64,000 bases of DNA from Panax quinquefolius (taxonomy: Eukaryota > Streptophyta > Magnoliopsida > Apiales > Araliaceae). Position 1 is the first letter of the stretch; the number at the start of each line of letters is the position of its first letter. The DNA is taken from positions 39,752,189-39,816,188 of the forward strand of contig CM035163.1 of NCBI GenBank assembly GCA_020205615.1, read 5' to 3'. A program made the translations under genes and the position numbers. Shown in pieces: positions 20,380 to 32,282 of the stretch. Under the pieces are notes generated by a model, which was given only the letters and a program-made list of their open reading frames with translations, ran no database searches and was not told the origin of the DNA.

Positions 20380-22827
20380 TGTAAGACCCCAACTTATTAT
20401 AAATAAAATTGAATTTTCTTCTATTTATTATTCTAAATTAATAAGGTGTTAATTTGATATAATGCTTTGGTTATGGGTGAAATGTGCAAGTTTTGCAACA
20501 TAAGCAAGTGGTTATAAAATATTCATTTCTGTCAGGGAATATTCGTTTGGTCGTGGAATATTCTTTTTGTCGGGAATCTCCGTACAACGGCGTAGTTAAT
20601 TGTGGGCCCCATAACGGAATAACAATCGGATGAAGAAAATGACAAAGTTTGAGTTTTATAAATAGCAGCGTAATTGTTACCGTTAACACTGTTGGATTAC
20701 CTGGTGGTTAAAATACAGTAATACGTGTGGTTGCACAAGGTAGCACCACGGTATTACCAGATAAAGATTGTTGAATTATTGATTAAATGACGTGAAGAAG
20801 ACACTACTCAATAATTATTACGGTGATTCTTCAATATTTTATTTTATTGATTCAATAATTGCTGCGTTGTTAGTTTATATTATTATTGTTTCAATAATTG
20901 TCACTGCACAATATTTTCCATTATCAGATCAATAATTCATATTATTTGAATAATATTATTAGATAACATTATTGGCAATGTCTAGAAAGTTCTGTCAAGG
21001 AGAGGTTGGGTCATCTAATTGTGCGCCAGTAAGGAGAAATCCTTATTGGAAGCCCCCTCTTTCCTGGGAACGGCCTGGTTGTCATAATTATGATTCTATA
21101 ATATTATTTGTGAATAATTAATTATTGATTTATATGATAATGAAATATTTATTTGATATAAATGATGGATTTATTTATTTTATGTGGATATAATTGAAGG
21201 AATTAATGCTGAGGTGTTTTATCAGTATTTTGTCAGAATGGAAGTATTAAAAATCACCCGTTTGTGGATTTCGGATATTTTTGGCTTAGAATTTGAAAAA
21301 ATTCAAAGCTAAAAAGTTGTAGAGAATTCGATTTCAGGCAGAATGGACATAAAATTCATATTTTTCTGATAAACGGGCTATTTTCTATGAATTACTGAAG
21401 TTTTGGAAAATAAAATGATTTTTATTAAATTATGGGTGGGACCCACTTGTGTTGAATACACATGGGCTGCTGAAAATTGGTTCAAAGGTGGCTGGTCTAA
21501 ATTTCCAACTTAGCACATGCGTAGAATTTTGAATAAGAAATAATATATTTTAATATTTTAGTCTCTATGTATGCGTTAAAGATTTTCCTATAAAAAAAGC
21601 GCTTAGGTTAGAATTGAAAATCACACGAAACAAGTTTTTTTCTCTCTAGATTATTGAGCGTATTTTTGTGAGTATTTTGATATTTTGAGAGTTGCTTATT
21701 CGGTGCAAGTTTCACAAGACTATATCCAGAAATCAAATCGGAAGTACGGTTATTTTGAGGTAAGGATGTTATTTTCTTCTTAAATGATATTATTTTCTTC
21801 AATATCATTATCTTTGAAATATTGGTGAACTTTTTAATCAAATTTGAAACTTTTTTGTGTCTGGAGTTACTATTCACGATATCTAAGATTATTCACGAAT
21901 CGACACTATTATTCATAGAAAAATAAAAAATTTTCTTTTTGTCCAAGATGTCTATTTTGGCTACTATCTTTGATTGTATCCATGTTTTAATCGTTATTTT
22001 TGAATTCTGCTTCAAAATTGGTTATTATGAAGTATTAGTGCTCTTGGATAAAATGTAACACGAATCCCTAATATTTGTCCTTCTGTCTCACTGGATTTTT
22101 TTTCTTTAAAATATTTTTCATCATCCTCAGTCCTAAATGATGATATTACTGAATATCTTTGGCCTGTAGTACAAAGATGAATGATTAAACTGATGAATAT
22201 CTTTGGCCCATAGTGCAAAGATGAACAGGTGTTGAGATGAACATGACTAACTGGTGATACAAATGAATATCTTTGGCCTGTAGTACAAAGATGAATATTG
22301 ATTAAAGATGTATATTGATTGTTGTTACAAGGATAAAATATTGATGATGGACTTTTAAATCTTAGAAGATAGTAGAACTTATTCTCTACTTGACTCTTCT
22401 AATGGATTGTTGTTTCCGCTGCAGAATATTGATCTAAAACTTGTTGTCTATTATATTCTATCAGATTTTTTTCCTATTGAAGACTAATGATAATTTGTTG
22501 TATATTATCTTAGTCATAATAATTTGTTGTTCCATTTTTCTTCTCAGGAGGTGAGATCATAGCAGGATCTATTCGGGGTATGGAGTGAAGGGTCTAGATA
22601 GTTGTTTAGCAGTACTCACTATTTTTGTAAAATAGTGTATCAATAAATGTAATAAGGACTCATTTGGGTGTGGATATTGTCTAGATGACAATATTTGTAT
22701 TTAAACTCACAGTATGTGTTATCGTATTTTGCACGACAATTGTATTATTGAAGTTGTAGTTTGCTTTCTGTACCATGTATTTGACGACTTAGAATGGGTG
22801 TTGTATACCTATTTTGGGGGTGTCACA
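20380..22827 (+). repeat. T1 element 3' LTR
   Basis: 2448 bp, TGTAAGACCCCAACTT...GGGGTGTCACA, followed by ATGCT. The clean TG/CA ends show what the mutated 5' LTR ends were. A short deletion relative to the 5' LTR lies near 22520 (loss of the TTTACTGGGCTAG stretch). Confidence 0.92.
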
Positions 22828-22927
22828 ATGCTTATGTTTTTAGTGAATTTATTGGGCCACTCTCGACTTGTCAAAAGAGAAGAATATTATAAGAAATGTT
22901 TTTGGTGTCGTATGGTTGTGGTAAGTG

Positions 22928-22929
<2 letters not shown>

Positions 22930-22959
<30 letters not shown>
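22930..22959. repeat. (AT)n microsatellite
   Basis: About 14 AT repeats. Confidence 0.95.
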
Positions 22960-22961
<2 letters not shown>

Positions 22962-23412
22962 ATGTGCAGGTATGTGTATGTTCTTTTTCATCTACATTCT
23001 GCTATATTATTTCACTCTCTTTCAACTTAGAAAACTAATACTTTTGTGGAATAAGATGAAATATTGGACTATAATGTATATGGTGGACATCCTCCACCAC
23101 TTCACAATTAGTCATTTGATAATTGCATGTGGTGATTTTTACTAAAGTGTTTTTGCTATCATTTTAGGCTAATGATTTAGAATTGGCCTAGACTTGTAGT
23201 AATCCGGCTATTTTTATTTTTGGATTTTTCTAGAGCTTTTGTTTTGGTGGGGGTAATGATGTTATATATACATATGCTAAATGTTTTGGTGGGGGGGAGG
23301 GGGATTCACGGGACAAAAAAAGAAGAAGTGGATGGCTTGGAAAGTTGCGTCCGTGATTTCTAACAACTGTGCAGTCCGTGAAAAATTCTAAATAGTATCC
23401 TTTCTATTCTCC

Positions 23413-23420
23413 TATAAATA
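23413..23420 (+). promoter_or_regulatory. TATA box of LTR fragment
   Basis: TATAAATA in CTCCTATAAATAGGATGC, in the same context as T1 LTRs. Confidence 0.55.
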
Positions 23421-23639
23421 GGATGCTTAGTTAGAATTGAAAACACACCCGAAATTCAGAAAATTCTTCTTCTATAATCTTGAGCGTATTTCTTTAGAAT
23501 TTTAAGAAGCTTTGAGCGTAGTGCAAGTTTTCTTTGAGTATATTCCCGCCCTACCGTCGGAGTATTCTTCTTTATAAGGTAAGGAATATTATTTGTTGTA
23601 CCTGTAAGAAGTGTTATTCTTTCGTATTCATAAAGAGAA

Positions 23640-23977
23640 CTTCTGTTATTCCATTCTTTATTATTTTGTTTGAATATCCCGCCATGCGTTTTCGTTCGGA
23701 CTGGTTACATCTTTATTATTCTCTTTGGAATATCTTTCATGCATTTCTGCCGGACTGGTTCCGTCTTTATTATTCATTGAAATATCCACATGCATGCGTT
23801 TCTTGGGATTGGTTCCGTCTTTATTATTACATTGGAATATCCATGCTCGTGCATTTTACGCGACTGATTCCGTTATTTATTATTCATTGGAATAACCTTG
23901 TCATGCATCAAGTAATCGCATGCATGGTGATTTCTGTTGTTATTCCATTCTTTATTATTCTGTTGGAACATCTTGTC
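23640..23977 (+). repeat. TTCCA hairpin minisatellite
   Basis: Five units of about 60 bp (TCTTTATTATT cores with TTGGAATATC and CATGCATGCG segments), homologous to 9290-9770; cut off at the junction with element E. Confidence 0.75.
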
Positions 23978-24705
23978 GGTTGCTCCCAACTTTGTATTGC
24001 TTCAATCTTCGTCGGGTCAACAGATACTCCATGTTTTGACACCACGTGCCCAAGGAATGATACTTCTTTAAACCAGAACTCGCATTTCTTCAGCTTGGCA
24101 TATAGCTTGTTGTCACGAAGTCTTTGAAGTACCAGTTTCAAATGGTGCTCATGATCTTCACGGCTTTTGGAATAGATGAGGATGTCATCAATAAAGACAA
24201 CAACGAACTGATCCAAATATTCCTTGAATACACGGTTCATCATATCCATGAAAGCAGCAGGAGCATTAGTCAATCCAAAAGATATGACTAAGAATTCATA
24301 ATGCCCGCATCGAAGTTCCGAAAGCGATCTTTGGAATACCCTCGCTTTTAATCTTCAAATGATGATATCCGTAAGCTAAGATCGATCTTTGAAAAGAATT
24401 GTGCTCCTTGCAACTGCTCAAACAGGTCATCAATACGAGGTTGGAGATGTACTAGGATGAATGAAACCGATGTCTAACAATTCCTGTAGTTGGACTTTTA
24501 ACTCCTGAAGTTCAATAGGAGCCATTCGATATGGGGTTTTGGAAATGGGCTTTGTACCCGGTTCAAGATCAATAAAGAATTCAACTTCACGTTCCAGGGG
24601 TAGACCAGGAAGTTCTTCAGGAAATACGTCAGGAAATTCACTAACAACAGGAATATTATTCAAATCTGACGTGTTTTTGTTCAAGTCCATAATATGGGCT
24701 AAGAG
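23978..24705 (-). pseudogene. Element E reverse transcriptase, truncated
   Basis: 24705-24430: end of PR-RT linker and RT N-terminus ([13 protein letters not shown], then KTPYRMAP). Region 24430-24275 is shifted and damaged. 24273-23978 is open: [25 protein letters not shown] (catalytic Asp pair intact), LGHVVSKHG, ending at QSWEQP where homology to the T1 element stops. Close to 17560-18210 of the T1 element. Confidence 0.85.
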
Positions 24706-24710
24706 AGCTT

Positions 24711-26595
24711 TGAAAGTAGTATGCACACAAGCCAATCATGTTTGATGATAAAGCATATACTTTGTAAACAATCTTATTCATTTATTAATAAAAAGTATTA
24801 ATTTATTAAAGGCTTTTAATTATCTACATGATCTTTGTTTTTATAATATGTGATAAACCCATAGTTTTAAGCAATGCTTTTAGAATAATGATGATGATCA
24901 TTCTAATGAGATCTAAATTCTTAGAAAGCTTAAAACTAAAATAGTTCCCAATCATTGGATTACTAAATTGGGGATTAGTGAATCCGGATAGATTGGTACA
25001 TACGTTGCTTGCTCATTGGATGAGGATGATTGATCTCATGATCATTTGTGTGGAGACACTAAAGCAAGTATGTAGGTGCTTATTAGAGAATAAGTTCAAT
25101 GAAGCGTGGCTCGCTAAGGAATACCTAATGGAGTTTTATTTGCTGTCAATAGGAATTCTGTAGTGATAGTAGTACAAGTAATCCTTGGACTTGAGATCAT
25201 CATAGTATCTTGTGTATGATGAGTTATACTTTGACTTATTCCTTAAGACCCTTAGGGTATATCAAAGGGTATGCTTGGGTATAATAAGTTATACATGGAG
25301 ATAATGTATGATCAATAAAGAATCTACCACTTAATAAAAGAAGAGAAATGTCCTATGTGATTCGATAAATGACAACCCAAAGAGTCCTTGGTTAAGGCGA
25401 GAATGAAATTAGAAAGGAGTTTCTAATTTGCATTATTTGGAGTTGTGCATTTAAGGATCGAAAATACATATAATTAAATAAAATAAGACTTGACAAAGAA
25501 TTTATGTCTTATATTTAATTGGGACATTGTATGGTGGAAGGATTGAATTGTGCGGTAACTATTTACTCAAAGGTTCTTTTATGATTAATGTTGAAATCTA
25601 TATTATCCGGAAAGTCGTTGATCGCATTGGGAAGCTTATCCCTATTGTAGAATAAATATTATTTATTTAAATAAATTAATTATTTAATTTATTTATTTAA
25701 ATAAGATTAGAATTGTTCTAATTGATTTATTCACAAGGTTTAATATGGAGAACCTAAAGGGTCACACCATAAAAAGGAAGAATAATTATTTAAGAAGTTA
25801 ATGGCATAATCGTAATAATATGTTAAGTATATTTAATTTAATCTATGGTGATAGAATAAATTAAATAGCTTAATATTTATTATTTAATATTTTAGAAATA
25901 TTAAATATAAATTAATAAGAGAGTCTTATTAATATTATTACAATTATTATTATTTTAATTTCTAAAAGAGTTTAGGAATTAATTTAATATAAGTACTCTC
26001 ATTTATTCCTAATTGGATTAGGAAGGAAAATTAGTTAAAGGAGTTTAATTAATTATCCCTAATAAGATTAGGGAGCTTAATTAATTAAAAAGAATTTAAT
26101 TAATTAAATAAAACCCAATTTCTTAATTGTTAAGGAGGGTTGCCTACATCAATAAATAAGAGGAGTCTTATTATGGGTGATATGGGTTGTTGATTTTTAA
26201 CAACTACGTAATAATTCCAAGTTGTTGGGAGTACACCTTTTCTATAGAGATAGAAAAACTAGGGTTTAGCCAACCAACCCCTTCTTCTTGAATTTTCTTC
26301 TTCCTTGGTGGATCACCTCTAGAGGCCAAACATTTGGGTGGCTAACGTTGATCAAAGGAAGGAACCAAACCCGGTGGATTCAAGATTAAACGCGAAAAGA
26401 TTTGGAGGTGAACTTGTACCTGAGGAAGCTCGATCTTCAAGGGTATGATTTTATTCTTTATCTTTTCGTTTAATTAATAATTATGCATAAAGGGTGATCC
26501 GGGTATATGGTTTGTAAAAATTTTAAACTCTGATTTTCTACGCTTCCGCTTAATTTTTGCAATTTGATTGCGTTATGAATATTACAAACCTAACA
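24711..26595 (+). repeat. Copia 5' LTR
   Basis: 1885 bp, starts TGAAAGTAGTATGC and ends CAAACCTAACA just before the primer site. AT-rich core with ATTTAATTTAATTA-like repeats (25660-26110). Confidence 0.93.
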
Positions 26596-26596
26596 G

Positions 26597-26609
26597 TGGT
26601 ATCAGAGCC
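26597..26609 (+). other. Copia primer binding site
   Basis: TGGTATCAGAGCC, exact complement of the 3' end of plant tRNA-iMet, one base after the LTR. Confidence 0.9.
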
Positions 26610-27473
26610 AAACCTTTATGCGAATTATTAATTGTTCAGATTTGATATGTATATTGATATGTGTTTAGAACAATTTAATTGGGCATAATTTTATGGTATA
26701 AAATTTATAATAAAAAAAAAAAAAAAAAAGGGGGCCGTTTTTTTTTTGGAAGCTGTCGTTCGCGAGCAAGCTTTATTACTCAAGGCTGCTGGTTTTAATT
26801 CATAAGCATGTGCACGGTTTTTTTAATTTTTGAAGTTCGCATGGTTTTCAAGGCAGCTTCAGGTCATCCAAATAAAAAAAAAAAAAAAGCAAGTCAAGCA
26901 GCAGGTTGTGATTCGGCAGGAGCTAAGCATGGCAACAATTTTTTTTTTTTGTTTTTTGTTACATTAATTTTTTAAAGTTCATGAATGCACGGAATTGTCT
27001 TGAGATAGCAGGAGAATTTTTTTTAAAAACATCACGTGGTAGCTGCTGTATAATATATAACAGGCAGGCCACGAAAATTAAAAAAAAAAAAAAAAAAAGG
27101 CTGCCGGATTCCACAAGCACGTGGCCAATGTAAAGAAAAGTGAATGCATGCACGGAACTATTAACTTAGTATACGGAAATAAAAGTGAATGAATGCATTC
27201 CTGTTGGTTTCTTAACTTAGTACACGGAAATCCGGTTTATTTATATATATATATAATAACAGTTCCTGTTATTATTATTATATATATATAATTTTATTTA
27301 TTTTATAATTAAGATAAAAATTTATTTTAATTTTAAAATAAAAAGGTTTATTTTAATCTTAAAATAAAAAGGTTTATTTTAATTTTAAAATTAGAATTTC
27401 ATGCTAACTAATTAGAGTTGGAATTGGATTCCATAATAACTAATTGGAGTTGAAATTGGATTTTATTTTTCCT

Positions 27474-27725
27474 AAAATAAAGGAGTTTATTTGTGAATAG
27501 GGAAGTAAATCCATCTTTCCTTAAATAAAGGAGTTTGTTTAGATATGAAATAAGATTTCATATTATTCAAAATAAAAGAGTTTATTTGTGAATAGGAAAG
27601 AAAATCCGTATTTCCTTAAATAAAGGAGTTTATTTAAATATGGAATAAGATTTCATATTATTCAAAATAAAGGAGTTTATTTGTGAATAGGAAAGATAAT
27701 CCGTGTTTCCTTTAATATTTTTTTT
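27474..27725 (+). repeat. 95-bp tandem repeat in copia leader
   Basis: AAAATAAAGGAGTTTATTTG begins at 27474, 27569 and 27664, exactly 95 bp apart, each followed by GTGAATAGGRAAG and TTTCCTTAAATAAAGGAG. Confidence 0.85.
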
Positions 27726-27727
27726 TT

Positions 27728-27920
27728 ACATGGAATTGGATTCATAATTAATTAAAATAAAAGAATTTATTTTAATTAGAGATTTTTTTATTACATGGAA
27801 TTGGATTCCATAATTAATTAAAATAAAAGAGTTTATTTTAATTGAAGATTTTTTTTACATGGAATTGGATTCCATAATTAATTAAAATAAAGGAGTTTAT
27901 TTTGATTAAAATTTTGATTA
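27728..27920 (+). repeat. 65-bp tandem repeat in copia leader
   Basis: ACATGGAATTGGATTC(C)ATAATTAATT begins at about 27728, 27793 and 27857, each followed by AAAATAAAAGAGTTTATTTT. Confidence 0.85.
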
Positions 27921-28789
27921 AAATAAAATAGTTTATTTTATTCAAAATAGGATAAATTAAAATAAAATAGTTTTATTTTGATTTAAATTTGGATTAAAAT
28001 AAAGGAGTTTATTTTGATTCAAAAATAGATTTTATACTAACTAAATTTGCCCATTAAATGATATCAATATATATATTAAATGTTTATTATTCATGAGATG
28101 AATGTTATTTATTGATGCATATGGTGATGTGTATGATAATAAATGGGATTGATTATGGACTATTGACCAATGCGATTGGATTTATTTTAGTTGGATGCGT
28201 GAATGTATGGGTTTTATTAAATGGGGTCTGCACAGACCTCGCCTTCTCTAATTTTTCTTAATGTAAATTCTATCTCCTCCTATGTATTTCCCTCGATTAC
28301 GATCAAGGTTTCTATTTATTTTAAAATAGTTTTGTAATAGGAATAGTTAGAATTAATTTTGAAAATTGGAGATCAAAAGCGAAGGAGCTTGAAGACCCAT
28401 TTGTAATGGAGCCCAGGGTTTAAATGTAATAGTTATATTTAAATATTATTTCTTGCACCCCTAGGGTTTGACCTTTTGGTTCACTTGGTGGCTCTAGTGA
28501 ACCAAACTAGAATAAAAGTCCATAATCAATCCGGGTAGAATATAGTATTCTATATGTGCATGCTTATACTATATATATTATATATTATGCAAACATGCTT
28601 CGCATGTTTATTAATATACGCGCGTATTTTATATATATATATGTAAATGCGCGCTAAACAAGATGAGACAAATTAATAACAAACCCCTCGCTTTTTTTAT
28701 ATTAAGTCCTAAGCGTTCAAAGATATTTGGAATATCGAGCGTCGCTTTCTAGCATGATAAAATTAATAGAGTATTAAATATTTAATATG

Positions 28790-29090
28790 AGTTTGTTGTG
28801 TCACCACAAGGCAAGTATTAAGTATTTAAGATGTTAATTTATCACATTTGATGCTTATAAAGAAATATGAACAATATTGTTTTGTTGTGTCACCACAAGG
28901 ATGATATTTTCTTTTTGAATATTTGGAGTGCTAGGTCGGACTTAACTTGGATAATTTTGATTCGGATGTGCCACCACTTGATCAAAATAATCTAAGAGGC
29001 AAAAGAAAAGGAGTTGCATAGTTGATGTAATTGACAAAAGTTGTCTACCTATTTATTTATATATAGTTTGTTGTGTCACCACAAGGCTAT
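28790..29090 (+). repeat. 90-bp spaced TTGTGTCACCACAA motifs
   Basis: TTGTTGTGTCACCACAAGG at 28794, 28884 and about 29068, with a diverged copy (ATGTGCCACCACTTG) near 28976, spaced about 90 bp. Each can form a TTGTG-TCAC-CACAA hairpin. Confidence 0.8.
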
Positions 29091-29338
29091 ATACATTTGA
29101 AATGGGATCCTTATTCTCACTAGCAAATCTTTAATTAGATTTTGCCGAACTATATAAGTGAGGTAATATAGTTTGAAGAAAATAGTGGGAGATACCAATT
29201 TAAAACAAGACCTAATTTATTTAGGTAATTAATAAAAGAATGTATGTTAAAATGTTGTTAATTACAAATTCATTTCTGTAATTTTGTAATGTCTAAAATT
29301 ACTATCATCATGAAGCATATTAGATGCTAAATTAACCG

Positions 29339-30063
29339 GCCATCAATTAAATGGATTGGTTAAGGAATTTGAGAATAGTTCTCATGTTGAAAAGCTATCT
29401 TATGTCCTCATATCCTATATCCTCGCAATGGTTGCAGCACAATGCCTCGAGGAAGAGATTGCTACTTTTAGAAAGTGGCAAGATGATGCACGATTGGCTC
29501 GATGCATCATGCTCGCATCCACGAGTAACGAGCTTGAGCCACACGAGATGTGAAACTATGGATGCTCCTACTATATTCCCGCACATCAAGTAGTTGATGG
29601 TGAGGAAAGTAGGACCGATAGATATCGAGATATCTAAGGAGCTCTTCCGATCTAGAATGGCCAATGGCACACTATAATGCAGATGATAAAAGTTCTTAAC
29701 ATAATCAATTTGATTGATCAATTAGGACAACAAGTTTTGTCATGGATGGATAGTTGAGCCAAGATTTGATCTTGCACTCACTCCCGGACTCCTTTCAATT
29801 GTTGTGAATTTTTCATATGAACAAGCTAGATATCAGCTTTGCTGATTTGCTTAACATGTTGAAAAATGTTGAGAGTCACTTTCCAACCAAGAAAGACCAT
29901 GTCTTACTGGTAGGGGCCAAAGGATCTTCTGAAAAGAAGAACGATTCTAAGAAGGTAAATAGAAAGGCAAAAACAAAGGATAATAAGAACAAAAGCGATA
30001 TGGATGGCAAAGGAGTTTGCTTCCACCGCTATAAGCCCGGACACTTTGGAAATAAAGCGTGAA
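29339..30063 (+). pseudogene. gag: Copia Gag remnant
   Basis: 29356-29553 carries a KEFENSSHVEKL...FRKWQDDARLARCIMLAS stretch, like the W-x-x-A/D-x-x-A-R...I-L-A-S region of plant copia Gags. A shifted, damaged section follows. 29817-30063 has LLNMLKNVESHFP, a Lys-rich segment and CFHRYKPGHFGNK, a zinc knuckle that has lost two of its cysteines (the pattern CFHCGKxGHxxxxC is usual). It is broken by frameshifts and a stop at 30061. Confidence 0.75.
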
Positions 30064-32268
30064 AAAGCATTTTGCGGAGAGGCTAACCAAAGAAGCTTAG
30101 TGAAAGTTTGATTCATAATACGATTTTTGTTCATGATTGAAATAAATTTTCTTTAAGTCGAGGTTCTACTTGGGTATTGGATATCGAGCTTTGGTTATCA
30201 TAAATATAGATTTATGAAGGACCAAGCGTAGTAGAAAGTTAAACAAAGATAAGTAATCCTATATGTGGAAAATGAAGCAAAGGTTGTTTGCATTAGCTAT
30301 AGAAACTTATAGTTTAGCAATGCCTCTGAAGCAAATCTATTAAGTCAATAAGTTGTTATTGTATTCAGATTCTTGTTAAAAATATTATTTCCATTTTATT
30401 GTTGGACAATGAAATTTTGGTATTATAATTAAGAACAATTGTTGTTCTATTTATAATAATAATGTTTTGTATAGAATCTGGAATATTACTTAATAAATTT
30501 TGTATACTTGACTTACATGAAAATAATTTTGCATATTGAACAAATTAGTATAAGAAAAGGAGATGATCATTCAAAGAGTTGAATGTGTGTATTTCTTGAA
30601 TACAAGTATGAATTATTTGAAAGGTTCAAAGAATTGAAATGAAACAAATTGGCAAAGTATTAAGATTCTTTGATTAGATCAAGGAATAAATACTTGTGCA
30701 ATAAGTTTCTAGATCATCTCAAATGGTTTTTTTCATAATGGACACATCTCGACACGTAATAAGCGATTGATGTATCGAATGAAAAATCGTACCTTGTTGG
30801 ACATGGTGCGGTCCATAATGATTTTACCGACATTCCAAAGATCCTTCAGGATAATGTCCTAGAAATGGGTACAGATATCTACGAAAATGGTAACCTCAAA
30901 ATCCGGCCCCAAGACTCCATAAAAGTTATGGATAGGGAGGATTCGTAATCTTAAGTATGTTAAGATAAGGAATTGTCCAACTTATGTGAAAATGTTTCAA
31001 AGAATAAGCTTGGGACAAGATTTGACAAGTGTCGATTTGTGGGACATCCTAAAGTAAGTTTAGGGTATATGTTCTATAATTCTACTTAGCAAAGGTGTTT
31101 GTTGTAAAAACACGCCTTCTAAGATAAAGGTGTTTATCATTGAAGGGCTAGTGGGAGGATAATAGATCTTGTAAAGTTCAAGAACCACAAAACACTATAA
31201 GTCAAATAAGAGGAACACGTAGATAGACCTATTGTACCACAATCAGAATAAATAAAATGGAATAGTACCAAGAAGATACAGGAGGTATGGATTCATCATA
31301 GATGATGATGATGAGGTACACATCATAGAAGATGATGATCCAGAGTTACATTCGATAAGGTAAGACTTCTAGTGTGTACAAAAGGGTCAGTAGGAGCATC
31401 GTGACATTCCTAGTATTATATGTTGATATACTACGGATAAGGAATGACATACTAATGCTACAATCAGTAATGATAAAGTTGTCTAAACATTCCTCCATGA
31501 ATGATTTGGAAGAGTATCTTAATTGGGGAAATAAATCTATATAGATAGATTTAAGAGGATGCTCGACTTAACCCAAGGAACGTATATTCATTTGATGCTA
31601 AAAAGTCGTTTAGCATGGCAAACTCAATAGATGTCTCATGTCGATGAGCTATGGAGTGTATCTCTTAATAGTCTCCGAAAAGAGAGGTCGCATGAGTGAC
31701 AATCATGTATGCAATGAAATGTACGAGACACGATGTTGATCGGTCATATTTTGGGGAAGTTCACTATGAGTCGTTGAAAACATCTTAAAGTGCTACTTAG
31801 GCACTAAGGATATGATCATATTCATGGTGGGTCTAAATTAAAACTAGAGGGCTTAACAGACTCAAGTTTTCGAAGACAGACTCAAGACGACGTAAAATTC
31901 ACTTTAAGGTAAAGCGTTATCTTGAGCAGGTGGTGCAAAGTGAATTGGAAAGGTTCCAAACAAAGAAAGAGTTCTTTGGTTTAGTGATAAAGACAAAGTA
32001 TATAGCTATAAATGAAGGCGCAAGTTGATTGTTTGGATTAAAAGTTCATTACGTAACTAGGAATAGTTCCTAAGTCTCATCTTGGATCTAAACATGTGTT
32101 GTGGCACTTTTATTTGATTATTAGAATCATTGAAAGATGGGAAATCACTATATAGATAGTGGACTCTCATGAACAACATTACATATCCATTAACTAAAGC
32201 TTATCCAATGGCAGGATAATCGTCACTTAGAGAAGAAGAGTATAAGATACCATGACGATTGGCTTTAG
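30064..32268 (+). pseudogene. Copia Pol remnants (PR, RT, RNase H)
   Basis: GSTWVLD at about 30162-30182 marks the copia protease, but the catalytic DTG reads Asp-Ile-Glu. About 30530-31140 shows only scattered similarity where GAG-pre-integrase and integrase should be. 31405-31490 reads LVLYVDILRIRND: the RT motif Tyr-Val-Asp-Asp has become Tyr-Val-Asp-Ile (31419-31430), losing a catalytic Asp. About 31795-31870 matches YLRRTKDM, and 31990-32200 matches the RNase H end. There are many stops and shifts, and the total length is about half of a normal pol. Confidence 0.7.
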
Positions 32269-32270
32269 TG

Positions 32271-32280
32271 CAAGTGGGAG
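32271..32280 (+). other. Copia polypurine tract
   Basis: CAAGTGGGAG two bases before the 3' LTR, the usual tract of plant copia elements. Confidence 0.8.
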
Positions 32281-32282
32281 AT

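Larger units (their letters stand above)
13041..22827 (+). mobile_element. T1 Ty3/gypsy chromovirus (Tekay-like), complete but decayed
   Basis: Structure in order: LTR 13041-15528, primer site 15531-15542, gag-pol 15714-20368, polypurine tract 20367-20379, LTR 20380-22827. Target duplication ATGGT/ATGCT. Pol order PR-RT-RNase H-IN-chromodomain places it in Ty3/gypsy chromoviruses; long LTRs and the chromodomain type suggest the Tekay/Del clade. The first base of the 5' LTR (G for T) and the last (G for A) are altered. Multiple stops and frameshifts make it non-autonomous now. Confidence 0.92.
22833..23977 (+). repeat. LTR fragment, middle part (continues from 13040)
   Basis: Resumes the LTR split by the T1 element. 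It has its own TATA box, a leader like that of copy B (TTGAGCGTATTTCTTTAGA) and the TTCCA minisatellite, then breaks off at 23977 against RT sequence of element E. No gene seen. Confidence 0.6.
26610..29338 (+). other. Copia 5' leader, 2.7 kb, repeat-filled
   Basis: No coding sequence. Contains homopolymer runs (A at 26712, 26875, 27080; T at 26939), then three tandem arrays described separately, then a stretch rich in TTAATATGAGTTTG. Unusually long for a copia leader. Confidence 0.7.

Noticed and set aside
23534..24127. Plus-strand open frame of 197 codons
   Set aside because: Crosses the junction from minisatellite to antisense RT of element E; a chance frame.
29351..29721. Minus-strand 108-codon frame over copia gag
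   Set aside because: It is the antisense shadow of the Gag remnant, which has family motifs on the plus strand.
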